A DNA stretch of 64,000 nucleotides from Stentor roeselii (GCA_006503475.1 RSEH01000013.1:1-64000); one strand, 5' to 3'; positions 20,254 through 30,216 are shown, numbered from the stretch's first letter. The notes: generated from the letters alone by a model not told the origin. A program made the numbers and translations.

Positions 20254-23160
20254 TTAGTTTATTCCCCAGCTGTCAATAGCGAAAGCGTCGTCTAACAAGT
20301 TGTCCTTAATACTTTCAATAAACCAGGAACTGCATAAATAACAGTTGTTGGCTAAGAGCGAGTCAAGTTTTTCTTCTAGTGGATGAGCTTCTCCTTCATT
20401 AACCTGAACATTTTTTAACTTTTCCTTCAAACTTTTGATTTCTTTGGCCCTGACGAAGTCCCTGAGTTCTAAAACAGGCAGAAGGACCTTCACAAGGCAT
20501 TTCTTATGAAAGGTATGAACGCAGGGGTAAATGTAAAAACTTTTAGAAACTGCAGGTTTTCCGCAGATTTCACAGAGTTTCAAGACTTCAACTTCAATAA
20601 AAGCGTGTTTCGCGATGTTTATCTCTTCTTTGACCACTTTTATCGACTTGGTCGAGTGGCTGAGGTCTTCCTGCAGTTCTAAAATACTTTCATTGTACCC
20701 GTTGATCGCTGAGCAGAGCTCATCATTAAAGTTAGAAATACTTGAATCATCAGAGAAATACGGCAACAAGTCCTCCATTTTCACAAGTTTCGACTCATGC
20801 ATCAGTTGCAAGGCGGCTTCAATGTTCGCTTTTTGGCTGTTTTCTTTACTTTTGATGAGAAAAATCGCGATTTTCAGCCAAACACGTCGAGCAAGGGCCT
20901 CGTCAATGGTTTCCAGTTTCGAGGCGTTTTCCTTCGCCAGGTCGATTTTTCCGAAGTCCAGGGCGATAGAAACGGCTTCAGAGTGGAGGTCAAGCATTCC
21001 ATACAAGAAGATCAAAGCTTCAACACAGTTGTTTTGCTTGAAAACTGACAAGGCATAGTCAGTGTCAAAGCAAAGGTCACTGGAAAGCTCCTGTTCTTTA
21101 AGATACTCAATTAAACGAGGAGAGTTAGTCTCTGCCAAGTGAAAAAGAAGCAGATTATGCAAACTTTTATCACGAATGCCGAGACTTTCCGTGCAGAAGA
21201 ACTCGAAAGTGACAGCGAATTCTCTTAACTCGACAGGAACGTTCAAAAGCCCAGGGATAAGCCTTTTGATGTCAGGGATTCCTCGTCTTTCCATCGCTGT
21301 TTCCATTAAAAGTCGCACTGTGAACTCGGGTTCATGTTGCATGAAAATCGGGGAATATCGATGCAAAAGTCCTTCTTTCGCCACAGGTTCTACATGCTCC
21401 AGTTTAATCAAGGCCTTCGAGAACTCCTGCTGGTTCATATGATGCAAAATGACCATCTCGAAGTTGCCTTTCAACTCAGCGAAATAAACCCAGTCGTCTA
21501 TTCTTCCATGGGTTTGAAGCAAGGTGTAAGTCGTCACCGCGTCCAGGTCATGATGATGAAGACTTAAAAAAGTGCGGAAGTCTTCTTCAAGAGCGACTTT
21601 CACGTCTTCATCATCGATAAACACGCAGTTTATATTGTAAAGGTAAATCTCAGCAAGCCAAGTCGCTACACAGGTCCTTTGTGTTTTTTTATCATTGTTT
21701 ATCAACCTCAGCTGAGTTTCTAGAAACTTCTGAAGAGCTTTCGAGTCATGCACCAGTTTCAAACAAATATCTTCGAAGTTCTTGTCAGAGTCAGCGTAAG
21801 CCTCAGCTGCTGCAAAAAGCTCGCCTTTCTTGTAAAGACTGTCAGCGTAAAGCCCGTTGACCTTAGGCAAGACAGGAGATTCAATTTTTTTACAGAAGTC
21901 GACAGCTTCTTCATAAAGTCCCTGATCAACGAAGTACTTCCAAACGTCTTTCTTTTCATTTTCAACAAGGACTTTATAAACGAACCGATTAGACCACACG
22001 ACGAGGGAATGCGTGTCGAGGTCGAAAAAAATGCCTTTAAGCTCGCTTCCAGCTCGCAGGTCGAAGTCAACTTTATGGACTAGATCTTGGCTCATCTTGC
22101 TGTAGACCAGAAGGTTCTTTTTGAGAAGGAAGTAGCAGTAATAAGCAGTGATCCCAATTCCCACGATTTCTTCGATTGATGAAATCGAAGGCGGGAAGGG
22201 CACTGGGACCATTTTCCCTACAAAGATGTCTTCTAAGGCGTTGTTAGCGAATTTTCCGTACATCATCCCAGTTGCTGATAGCCAGGCAAAAGCATCGGCA
22301 CGGCTTCGGTCATAGTAAAACTGAAGTTGACTCTTGCTGAACAGTCCAGAGACCTGATGCAGAGAAGTTTCAATTAAACTCTCGTTATTTCTGTACTTTT
22401 CCAACATTTTGTTAAAGTCCGCACGTCGCTGGTCGTTGGCGTCTCCGATGAACTGATAAAGATGATTCGCAGTCGCAGCCATCATCAACACCTTCCCAGG
22501 GGCGCCGGGGTAGATTTCGTATTGAAGTCCATGGACTTCAGAGACATAAGGCAATTCAATAAGCTTCACAAGACTCACATTTTTAACAGCGTCTGAAGTT
22601 TTATCATATTCCAAAGAAAGCTCATAAATAATGCCCTGGTCAGTGCCGAGTAAAACTTCTTTGGTTAAGAAATAATCGCATTTCTTGTTAAAACAAACAG
22701 TTTGCACGTTTAGTCCTCGCAGCTTCGCAATTACTGAACTTTTTGTTGTGGTCTCGTGAATGTAGTGAGTGTCGTTTGATGACATCGCGATCAACGTGTG
22801 GAAACCTGTCGGGTCGCAGAAGACTCGATTCATTTCGAGGCTTGTCGCTCGGATTATTAGTTCTTCCATGCTTTCTTTTTTAGGCTCTTTTAACTTGTCC
22901 TGGTCGTCAAGCTCCCAACGCAGCGCCTGGTTGTCTGAGGTTATCAGGTATATGAACTTCGCAGATAAGGACACGTGCTTTATCTCAGCGGCTCGAAGAC
23001 GGATGCTGGATAACAAGATCTGCTTGAAAATCTCGGAACGGTCGTCGGCGTCGTGTACTCGGAAACCGCCTTCTTCGATGTCCTACTTGGAGAGTACTGT
23101 GTGACGGGATGGTTTGACTATTTCCTCATTTAACCAGTCAATATTATCTGGGAAAGCCAT
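20254..23160 (-). CDS. VPS18: VPS18 subunit of HOPS/CORVET tethering complexes
   Basis: Two exons (23160-23098 and 23082-20254) encode about 963 residues, close to the ~973 of human VPS18. The N-terminal half fits the beta-propeller, the middle is alpha-solenoid (clathrin heavy-chain-like repeats), and the C-terminus has a RING-type zinc motif: CEICGKPA...YPCVHTFHKKCL...NNCYLCSSWF. VPS18 is a core subunit of the class C complexes that tether endosomes and lysosomes. A single in-frame TAG near the start is explained by the 15-nt intron at 23083-23097; after its removal the start reads MAFPDNIDWLNEE, then SRHTDIEEGGFRVHDADD. The next gene downstream on this strand is the AVL9-MORN gene, 21 nt away, also a trafficking protein. 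Confidence 0.9.
23083..23097 (-). other. 15-nt intron in VPS18
   Basis: Coding-strand sequence GTACTCTCCAAGTAG, containing an in-frame TAG. Removing it leaves the reading frame intact from the ATG at 23160. Confidence 0.85.
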
Positions 23161-23696
23161 TTATTAGAACTCTCTTCATCCAAATCACCCTTGTTCTATC
23201 TGCTGACTAGCTGTTCAAGGTTTGCAAAAAAAGGACAGCATGCGCAATATATTTAATTGATTACTGCTAATTTAAAGATTAATATTATAAGATGACTCTA
23301 TATCAATTCACCCGCCTGTCCTTGAGGTTTGTTTATAAACCACAACCTAAAAACTAATAAGAATTGATTGAAAGTTCACTCATGATATCGAGGCTAGTAT
23401 AAACGAAAAATCCCCCACATTGCAAAACATTTCAAAAAATCCAGAAAAATCCAAACTCCACTGATCAAACCATCAACCAGTTAAATCCAAATAAATCTCA
23501 CAACCATATCCTCCATTCCTAAATTAAAAAAATTCAAAGAATCCTAAAAAAGAAATCCTAGCCTCATCCAATCCCAAGGCCTAAAAATCCTCGAAACCTT
23601 TAAAACTCTCTTCTTTTCTCACCTCATTCACCATCAGTAATTTAAGTTTTTTTCATCAAGTGCAAAAGAGGCGGCATTTATACTAAATTATTGGCT
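23161..23696. promoter_or_regulatory. Divergent intergenic region between VPS18 and a zinc-finger gene
   Basis: About 535 nt between two divergent starts. The right part (about 23400-23650) is markedly rich in A and C and poor in G and T on the strand of the zinc-finger gene, as seen upstream of several genes here. A short inverted pair (AAGGACAG near 23230, CTGTCCTT near 23315) was noticed. No TATA-like element or RNA gene could be supported. Confidence 0.4.
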
Positions 23697-24446
23697 ATGC
23701 TTGCGCAAGGTGAAGATTTGAATACGACTCCCATAAAGTTGCTAAAAACCGAAAACCTTGAATTCGGGGGGCCTTCTGACTTTCCACTAAATTTCTCAAT
23801 TTACTGCACCCAGTGTTCAAGTGCAATCACTTACCCCGTTCACAAGATCTTCACCACCCCAGCAATTTCGACATCTCCGACAGAGACACTTCCAGAATCG
23901 CCAGAAATCGTTCTGAATAAGAAGATTTACTCTTGTGAGCTGTGCCAAAAAGTCTACGCGCGGCCTTCCGCGCTGAAGACTCACATGCGGAAGCATACGG
24001 GTGAAAAGCCTTATCAATGCGAAATCTGTTTCAAGCATTTCGCTGAAAAAGGCAATTTGAAGACACATCAAAGAATCCATACAGGGGAAAAGCCTTTCAA
24101 ATGTGGATTTTGTGAAAAACTTTTCACTACTCAAGGACATTTGACTGATCATTACAGAAGACATAATAATGATCGCCCTTTCAAGTGCTCGGAATGTGGA
24201 GAGTCTTTTATGAGGACTAGTACTTTGAAGATACATAAAAGAAAGCATACTGGGGAAAAACCTTATCAGTGTGAAACTTGTGGAAAAGCTTTTAGTGAAA
24301 GTGGAAATTTGAAAACTCATCTGAGGACTCATACTGGTGAAAGACCTTATGAGTGTCCTTATATGGAATGTGGCAAATCTTTTAAAACTAAGGGGCATTT
24401 ACTTGATCATTTGAAGACTAAACAGCATTTAAGTGCTGAGAATTAG
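23697..24446 (+). CDS. C2H2 zinc-finger protein, six fingers
   Basis: About 249 residues from the ATG at 23697. After a ~75-residue leader come six tandem C2H2 fingers of the Krueppel type with classic linkers (HTGEKPYQC, HTGEKPFKC, HTGERPYEC), for example YSCELCQKVYARPSALKTHM; the last finger has a longer Cys spacing (CPYMECGKSF). A DNA-binding transcription factor is the usual role of such arrays. Krueppel-type arrays with TGEKP linkers are typical of animals and less common in ciliates. Codon choice shifts from C-rich to T-rich along the gene, and the 3' flank is very rich in G and T. A smaller zinc-finger gene lies at 59455. Confidence 0.88.
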   Translation: MLAQGEDLNTTPIKLLKTENLEFGGPSDFPLNFSIYCTQCSSAITYPVHKIFTTPAISTSPTETLPESPEIVLNKKIYSCELCQKVYARPSALKTHMRKHTGEKPYQCEICFKHFAEKGNLKTHQRIHTGEKPFKCGFCEKLFTTQGHLTDHYRRHNNDRPFKCSECGESFMRTSTLKIHKRKHTGEKPYQCETCGKAFSESGNLKTHLRTHTGERPYECPYMECGKSFKTKGHLLDHLKTKQHLSAEN

Positions 24447-24708
24447 GGAATTCCCTAGAGGTAGAGTTATTTTAAGATTTTTTTTAAGAGGAATAGGTTT
24501 GAAGTTGGGTTGGATGAGTTTGGGTAGAGATTTTTTTGGTTGGTTTTGATAATTATGACGTCATTTTTCTAGATTTATGGTTTTAGTATATTTTCCTATG
24601 ATGATCAAGAAAATAAGTAATTAAAACTATTCACAACTTGAAATTTAAGTCTCTAAACCACCACCTATTAATCCTAAACATAAAACCTAAAAAATCTAAG
24701 TATAATCA

Positions 24709-25506
24709 ATGGATATCAGTCCAAAGTACTACATATCTCTAGCCGGAGGCCTGATAATCATTTACATCTACTACAAAAACCTACTAAAAAAGCGATCCAG
24801 TCCACAAGCCTCGCCATCAGAACCTTCAGATCCTCCTCCAATCGAAGAAAACTCAGAATCCTCTGAATCAAGCAAACAAGAAGAGTCTCCTAAAATCAAA
24901 GAACTAAAAATTCTTCTAAAAGAATCCAGTTCAGACGGTTGGGACACAGTAAAAGAGTCAGAGATGCTGAAAGTGTACAAAAAAATAACTGAGTCCTCGC
25001 CAATCGCAATAATAAAGGCCCAGCTTCTGCTAAAGGAAACTTGCGTTGACGACGCGTTTTTCGCTATTTGGGATGGAAACTTTCGCCGTGAGTGGGACAG
25101 TGTGGCGAGGGACTTTCATGTCGTAAGCCAGACGAGTGAAGACGCTGACATCATCTATTTTTACGCTGCTAGTCCCATGCCGTCGCTTATTTCGAATCGA
25201 GAATTCGTGCAGCACCGAAGATATGTAAAGGAAAAAGGAATGGTTTTCATTGTTTATTGGAGCGCGGACTTACCTGATCGTCCTGTTCCTGATAATTGGG
25301 TCAGAGCTAATACTATTCTTTCTGGGTACTGCATTAGTCAAAATGATGATGGAGTACTTGTTGAGTTCATTTCTCAAAATGATGTCAAAGGGAAAATTCC
25401 TCCGAAGCTTATCAATGCCATGGCACCTTCGAAGGCACTTGAATGGGCAAAAAAGTTCACAAAAGCCTGCTCATTATTAAAGAGTAAGAGAGAAAAAAAC
25501 GAATAA
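24709..25506 (+). CDS. Membrane-anchored START-domain lipid-transfer protein
   Basis: A 265-residue protein. Residues 5-23 (KYYISLAGGLIIIYIYY) form a membrane anchor followed by basic residues and a Ser/Pro/Glu-rich linker to about residue 65. The rest matches a START domain: GWDTVKESEMLKVYKKI, then WDGNFRREWDS, SNREFVQHRRY and a C-terminal helix ALEWAKKFTKACSLLK. START domains bind sterols, phospholipids or ceramide in a deep pocket. This type resembles STARD2/7/10-like phospholipid-transfer proteins, but the ligand cannot be told. The start is set by the ATG directly before the anchor. It is followed by the GTSF1-like gene after 34 nt on the same strand. Confidence 0.82.
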   Translation: MDISPKYYISLAGGLIIIYIYYKNLLKKRSSPQASPSEPSDPPPIEENSESSESSKQEESPKIKELKILLKESSSDGWDTVKESEMLKVYKKITESSPIAIIKAQLLLKETCVDDAFFAIWDGNFRREWDSVARDFHVVSQTSEDADIIYFYAASPMPSLISNREFVQHRRYVKEKGMVFIVYWSADLPDRPVPDNWVRANTILSGYCISQNDDGVLVEFISQNDVKGKIPPKLINAMAPSKALEWAKKFTKACSLLKSKREKNE

Positions 25507-25540
25507 TAGATTAGATCTTAAAATTTGCTAAAGACTTATA

Positions 25541-25852
25541 ATGGTAAAAAATTCCAAGGTTTATTGTCCTTATCATTGCAAGTTCAAACAGCGGTACACT
25601 CGCTTGATTTACCATCTGGCTCGAGGGTGTCCTAATATGAGCAAGTACGATTACGAGATTTGTTTATACAACTGGCTTCATCGTGTTCCCAGAGGGACAT
25701 TAGAAGAACATTACGAGAACTGCGAGTTTAAACCCAAGACTTCCGTTGACATGTTCAACGAGCAGGCAAATGAGCAGGCTTGGGACTCAGGGCCTTGGAA
25801 TTCATTTTTATACGACCGGCGGTATCCTCCTGATTACTTCCCAGACTACTAA
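25541..25852 (+). CDS. GTSF1-like CHHC zinc-finger protein
   Basis: A 103-residue protein with two CHHC zinc fingers of the U11-48K/TRM13/GTSF1 type: CPYHCKFKQRYTRLIYHLARGC and CLYNWLHRVPRGTLEEHYENC give the C-H-H-C spacing, including the typical C-P-Y start and H-L-x-x-x-C end. The tail has an acidic-aromatic segment with WDSGPWN, like the C-terminal tryptophan region with which animal GTSF1 contacts PIWI. GTSF1 proteins are PIWI cofactors; in ciliates they are linked to the small-RNA pathway acting on germline-limited DNA. U11-48K is less likely because only the two fingers and a short tail are present. The name is inference from size and motif order. Confidence 0.75.
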   Translation: MVKNSKVYCPYHCKFKQRYTRLIYHLARGCPNMSKYDYEICLYNWLHRVPRGTLEEHYENCEFKPKTSVDMFNEQANEQAWDSGPWNSFLYDRRYPPDYFPDY

Positions 25853-25991
25853 TGTAAATAAACAATTCAAATAAATCAATCTATTCAAAAACGTTTTTCT
25901 TTCAATTTTAAAACTTTTCTTATAAACCGCCTAAACCAATTCATTCTAATCTCAATCTCTAACTTCAACAAATCATTCAATATTAATTCTC

Positions 25992-27215
25992 ATGGAGCTC
26001 TCCAAGTCCAACAAAGTCTCACGATTAAAGGCTCATGCCTTCTTAAACAAAGAAACTCAAAACAAACTGACAAAGCGAGTATTGAACCCTTCACATATCT
26101 CTCCAAAGCACACAAAAGTTGATAGTACTTCAACAACAATAGAAAATCAGAAAATTTCAAACACCTTGAACAATGAAATCCTTTCTCATAAACTCAGGGC
26201 TTATAGCTATAAACGGGCTGAGTCTGAACTTCGTCAGATATTGAAAAAGCCGTCGATTATTCGTGAAAGATCTGAAGAAATGAAGAAAAAAACTAGTCTT
26301 TTCAGAACTTCAAATAGTATTTTAAGACCGGATATTAGGTATAATTCTTCAATCAAGTCCAGAGAAGCGGATTTAATTATTAGTGAATATAAAAGCATTA
26401 CTAATGCAAGGGTTTGGGAATCGTTTTTGGATAATCTTAGAGCGAATCCGAAACATTTACTGGACTTGATACCGATTTCTTTAACAACTAAGAACTCCAA
26501 AACATCAAGAGGAAGACTAAACTCAAAGCTCTCCAAAACAAACAAAAGCCTAAAAGAAAGCCGTCTCCAAGAAGTAAACTTCCAAACTCTCAACAAAAAA
26601 GAAGTTTCCTGCGGTCAGACTCCAGATATCGTAGAAAGTCTAAAAGAAAATCGTGTAAACCTAACAGAAGACTGGTCAAAATCTCAACTTCACTTCAACC
26701 TAAAGCACAACAAAGGAAAAATCGACATAAAGCCCGGGCTAAGCAAAGAAGAAATCGAAAAGATCCTGACGAGCACCCCATCAGACAAGCAAGACTTGGA
26801 ACAAATCCTTGAAAAATTGTTTTTTACTGTCGAAAAGCTACTAATTGAACTACTCGGAACACAAGACGACCTTGATAAATTTCATGAAGTTTATGAAGGA
26901 AGTACTCCGTCAATCATTCGAGCTTTGAGTGTCAAATGTTTAGATCTTTTCAAGTTTCGAGAGAAAACTCTAGAAATTTTAAATAAAATCGTCAATCGTG
27001 AAAAAGTTGTCATCAGTTTGAAGAAAGGAAGTGAAAATAAAAGAAGTGTTATCAAACTTCATAAACTTTCGAAGAAAATTAGAGAACTTATCAATATTTG
27101 GCTTCAGGATGATTGTGTACCCTTTAGTAAATTCATTTATAAAGGACAGGACTATGTGGAAAAGATGAGTAAGGATTTGGTTAATCTGCAGAATGTCTTG
27201 ATAAGTAATTCATAA
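25992..27215 (+). CDS. Lys/Ser-rich protein with helical C-terminus, unknown
   Basis: A 407-residue protein. The first ~250 residues are Lys, Ser, Thr and Asn rich and probably disordered. The C-terminal ~150 residues look helical (KPGLSKEEIEKILTSTPS, then LEQILEKLFFTVEKLLIEL). No recognised domain. It converges with the coiled-coil gene at 27238, with only 22 nt between the stops. Codon choice alternates between T-rich (26220-26450) and C/A-rich (26500-26830) blocks. Confidence 0.65.
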   Translation: MELSKSNKVSRLKAHAFLNKETQNKLTKRVLNPSHISPKHTKVDSTSTTIENQKISNTLNNEILSHKLRAYSYKRAESELRQILKKPSIIRERSEEMKKKTSLFRTSNSILRPDIRYNSSIKSREADLIISEYKSITNARVWESFLDNLRANPKHLLDLIPISLTTKNSKTSRGRLNSKLSKTNKSLKESRLQEVNFQTLNKKEVSCGQTPDIVESLKENRVNLTEDWSKSQLHFNLKHNKGKIDIKPGLSKEEIEKILTSTPSDKQDLEQILEKLFFTVEKLLIELLGTQDDLDKFHEVYEGSTPSIIRALSVKCLDLFKFREKTLEILNKIVNREKVVISLKKGSENKRSVIKLHKLSKKIRELINIWLQDDCVPFSKFIYKGQDYVEKMSKDLVNLQNVLISNS

Positions 27216-27237
27216 TGATTACCTATTATTTAATATT

Positions 27238-28230
27238 CTATTTGGGAGAAACAGCGGATCTAATGCTTCCTATTTCCATTTTGAGTTTCCTATTCTGTTC
27301 ATTGATCATTTCCTTCTCAGACCGAATATCTCCAACTCCACTAAGCAAGGTAGAAATACTACTATCAAACCTGCTTTCCAAGTTATCAAAATCCTCATTC
27401 CGTTCATAAGGACTTCTTCTATACTCAAGTTCCCTATTTTTTTCCAGCTGCCTTTTCTTATCCTCAGCTTCTTCAATCTGCTTAATAAGTTCTCTTTCCT
27501 CATTATCAAGTCTAGCAAGTTCATTCCTAAGTTCTTCTCCCAAATACGATTCTTTCTGATTATCCGCCTTAAGTCTAATTTCCTTTAAAGTCTCTTCAAG
27601 TTCTACTTTTTTCTTAATCTCCATGATAAGCTGTTGATGAACTTTTGTAATCGAAGCTCTTCGAGGACTTCTTCCATCCTGTTCCTCAAAAGTGTTTCCA
27701 TTTTTAAGTTCATTCGACTTCTGCTCTAAAAGACTTTCAAGTTTCTCAATTTGCTCTTCAAGACCTTTGATTGTTTTGTACTTTTCAGACTGCATCAAAA
27801 TATCCAACTGGCCCCGAACGTTTTCACTTTCTTCAGCGAGTCTTGATAAGTTGTCCTGATGCTCTTCAAGAGCTTTTGCCTCATTCTGGACTTCTTGCTC
27901 AAGGACTTTGATTTCTTCGTCTCGGTCATCAAGCATTGACTTGAGCTTTTGATAAGTTTCTTCAAGAGCTTTGATATCTTCATTCTGCATCTCGTTGCCT
28001 TTGATGAGAAGAAGAAGATTTTCTGTGTCTTTTATTTCTTTTGAAAGTTTTAAGTTTTGGATTTGGGCGTCTTTCACTTCTTTCACATCTGGATAAGCTT
28101 TTTTCGCTTCTTGTAAGAATTTCAACTGGCTTATTTGGTACTGCAAGGTCGACTTTGATTGGATCGCTTGGTTTATTTTTTGAGAGAGGGTCCGGATCTC
28201 TGGATCGTTAGTGCTGTTCGAGCATCCCAT
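27238..28230 (-). CDS. Coiled-coil protein with N-terminal acylation signal
   Basis: A 330-residue protein that is almost entirely heptad-rich coiled coil, with many Glu, Lys, Leu and Gln. It starts MGCSNST, a Met-Gly-Cys-x-x-Ser start typical of N-myristoylation plus palmitoylation, so it is probably attached to a membrane by its N-terminus. The C-terminal ~70 residues are more polar (RRSPYERNEDFDNLESRF). No catalytic domain is seen. It is likely a membrane-tethered scaffold, but its partner is unknown. The start is set by ATG at 28230. Confidence 0.7.
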   Translation of the reverse strand: MGCSNSTNDPEIRTLSQKINQAIQSKSTLQYQISQLKFLQEAKKAYPDVKEVKDAQIQNLKLSKEIKDTENLLLLIKGNEMQNEDIKALEETYQKLKSMLDDRDEEIKVLEQEVQNEAKALEEHQDNLSRLAEESENVRGQLDILMQSEKYKTIKGLEEQIEKLESLLEQKSNELKNGNTFEEQDGRSPRRASITKVHQQLIMEIKKKVELEETLKEIRLKADNQKESYLGEELRNELARLDNEERELIKQIEEAEDKKRQLEKNRELEYRRSPYERNEDFDNLESRFDSSISTLLSGVGDIRSEKEMINEQNRKLKMEIGSIRSAVSPK

Positions 28231-28415
28231 TTTTATCCATTAAAAATTTAAATAACAGCAGGAAGTGGGTTAAAGTCCTTTGTGTATGGATTGAAATCAA
28301 GAAAGCAAAAAGCGATTTTTAGTGATATTAAGTAAAAAAGGGAATTATTAACACCCTGGCTTTTGATTTGAAAGAAATCATGAGTCTTTATTTCAAGACT
28401 TTCAATAATTCCATC

Positions 28416-28775
28416 ATGGCAGCTCAGGTACTTTTTATTTAGGGCGCGTCTTTACAAAACTACAATAATCAGTTGGTTTCATGTCTTGAAGAACTGAAAG
28501 AGCAAAGACAAGAAATCGAGGGGCAAATTCAAGAAGAGATGACTGAAAAGAACAAACTAGAAAAGCAAATCGCTTCACTTACTGAAAAACTAACCCGGAT
28601 CAATGGTAAGGTTTAAAAAGACTCATTGAATAAAAAGATGGTCGCTCGCAACGACTACGACAAAGCGATCCAAGAGACAGAAGGCGCTTATGTAAAGATC
28701 CTTGAAAGTAGTCAGACTCTTCTTCATGTGCTTAAAAGGGAAAGTTTAAACCTGGCAAAGAAGATCAATTTATAA
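28416..28775 (+). CDS. SSNA1: SSNA1/NA14 (DIP13) microtubule protein
   Basis: Three exons (28416-28427, 28443-28605, 28621-28775) give about 109 residues; human SSNA1 has 119. The spliced protein reads [22 protein letters not shown], then [20 protein letters not shown], and ends [20 protein letters not shown]. Human SSNA1 has GAALQNYNNELVKCIEEL and [20 protein letters not shown]. It is a short coiled coil that assembles into fibrils at basal bodies and microtubule branch points. An in-frame ATG lies 36 nt upstream but the MAAQ start matches the family better. Its stop codon directly abuts the stop of the convergent gene at 28776. Confidence 0.93.
28428..28442 (+). other. 15-nt intron 1 of SSNA1
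   Basis: Sequence GTACTTTTTATTTAG, with an in-frame TAG. Removal joins MAAQ to [11 protein letters not shown] as in SSNA1 proteins. Confidence 0.92.
28606..28620 (+). other. 15-nt intron 2 of SSNA1
   Basis: Sequence GTAAGGTTTAAAAAG, with an in-frame TAA. Splicing inside a codon (phase 1) gives [16 protein letters not shown], matching LARVNENLARKIASRN of human SSNA1 without a gap. Confidence 0.93.
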
Positions 28776-30188
28776 CTAGTTACTATTTAACTGATGTGAT
28801 TCCCTACCTTTCGCTTTCATCATGATTTTCACGATTTTTTCATGGAACTCGGGCCTGAGCCTATGTTTTAAGCAGAACTCGTTGACCAAGAAGCCGATAT
28901 TGTCTCCTTTGCAGTACTTGATGGAATCTTTCGCACCTCCCTGCAAAGTTAACTCGATTTCACTGATGACTTCAAAGTCCTTGCCGTTATTTTCCTTTTC
29001 TTTCTTACAAATAGTGACACCTCTTTCCATTATACTTGTTTTCCACTCTTTCTCCGCACGGGCTTTGTTCATTCTTTTCACTACTTCGTCCATACCCTTG
29101 ACAGGCGTGTTTTCCTTGGACTTTAAGACTTTGACTGAAGGAGAATGTGCGAATTTCAAGGACTCTTCATTGATGAACTGCTTGATTGACTCATTTCTCA
29201 GATGTCTAGAGACTTCAGCGAACTCGTAAAGAGTTTTAGTGCGAGTTGTGTTGAGTTCTTCTTTCAAAGAAATATAAGGCACCTGCTTTGTGCACTTCGG
29301 GGTCGAGTCTAAATGTTTTGACTTTTTATTAATATTCGGTTTGAATGTGCATTCTTTGTACTTCTCCTTGTTGACTTTTTCTGTTGTTTTTTCCAGTTTT
29401 GTTTCTAAAGTCTTCTGGTAGGACAACAGGTATTCAGCGATTGAGTCGTAGTTTTCTTTTACCACTTCACTGTGCTTTACTATCTTGTAAGTAAAACTCG
29501 CGCGAGGACTCGACTTCGGAGTCTTGAAAGTCTCGACTGACGGTTTTCGTTTCGACTTGAAGTACCCACTATAAAGTCCTGAAAACTTCTCTTTTAAAGA
29601 CCTTTTTTCCACAGCTGACATTCCTTCATTCAACCCCAAAATCCCCAACAATACACTTTTAATACTTTCAGCAGTCGGAGAAGACTGAAAGATTTTAAAA
29701 AGTTCAGAAGTTTCACCAGTATTTTCTTGAACCTTCAAAAAACCCAGCATATGTAAAAAAGTCACAAAAGTTGAAGAACTGGTCTCAGGGCTCAAGTCAA
29801 TCGAATTTAAAGTCCTTTCAAAAGTCTCTTCAAAGCGTTTTTGCATGTTAAAACCTGAAGATTTCGGAAGACTCGGCCTTGATTTCGTAGGAGTCGTGAA
29901 AGTCATGAGATGATTTCGAGGACTCAAGCAAGTCGTTGAAGTATTTCGAGAATGTTTCACTTGACTAGAATTTTTTTCATTACAAGCAGTGATACTAGAA
30001 GCTCTTTTCATTACTTTAGGAGGAAGGACAGAAGACTCTTCTCTAATAAGACTAGAGTCCATCTGGCTCCTGACAGTGGAATTTGTGTAGTCCAAAGAGA
30101 CTTTAACTCTAAGTGAATGTTCTTCAAGTCCAGAGATGCCTGAGTTTTCATCAATTTCAGAAAGACTGAATTCCGTTAGTTCCGCCAT
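28776..30188 (-). CDS. Ser/Thr/Lys-rich protein, unknown
   Basis: A 470-residue basic protein with long low-complexity parts. A motif ECTFKPNINKKSK (around residue 282) of the CTFKPxIN type recurs in uncharacterised protist and ciliary proteins. I see no enzyme domain. Residues near 330-350 (YISLKEELNTTRTKTLYEFA) look helical. Its stop codon starts at the base after the SSNA1 stop, so the two convergent genes have no spacer at all. Confidence 0.65.
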   Translation of the reverse strand: MAELTEFSLSEIDENSGISGLEEHSLRVKVSLDYTNSTVRSQMDSSLIREESSVLPPKVMKRASSITACNEKNSSQVKHSRNTSTTCLSPRNHLMTFTTPTKSRPSLPKSSGFNMQKRFEETFERTLNSIDLSPETSSSTFVTFLHMLGFLKVQENTGETSELFKIFQSSPTAESIKSVLLGILGLNEGMSAVEKRSLKEKFSGLYSGYFKSKRKPSVETFKTPKSSPRASFTYKIVKHSEVVKENYDSIAEYLLSYQKTLETKLEKTTEKVNKEKYKECTFKPNINKKSKHLDSTPKCTKQVPYISLKEELNTTRTKTLYEFAEVSRHLRNESIKQFINEESLKFAHSPSVKVLKSKENTPVKGMDEVVKRMNKARAEKEWKTSIMERGVTICKKEKENNGKDFEVISEIELTLQGGAKDSIKYCKGDNIGFLVNEFCLKHRLRPEFHEKIVKIMMKAKGRESHQLNSN

Positions 30189-30216
30189 TTAAATTTAATG
30201 AGCAAATTCTACCTAA

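Noticed and set aside
23080-23100. In-frame TAG near the start of VPS18 read as glutamine (altered genetic code).
   Set aside because: A 15-nt GT...AG segment (23083-23097) contains the TAG, and its removal leaves the frame intact; other long genes use TAA, TAG and TGA as true stops.
23225-23325. Inverted pair AAGGACAG and CTGTCCTT as a possible small RNA or hairpin.
   Set aside because: Only eight pairs separated by about 80 nt; no box motifs or consensus of a known RNA.
28380-28415. Upstream in-frame ATG for SSNA1 adding 12 residues.
   Set aside because: The family begins with a short Met-x-x-Gln before GAALQNYNN, which the ATG at 28416 reproduces.
28600-28622. In-frame TAA in SSNA1 taken as a sense codon.
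   Set aside because: Removing the 15-nt intron gives a gap-free match to human SSNA1, whereas reading through would insert five residues not present in the family.
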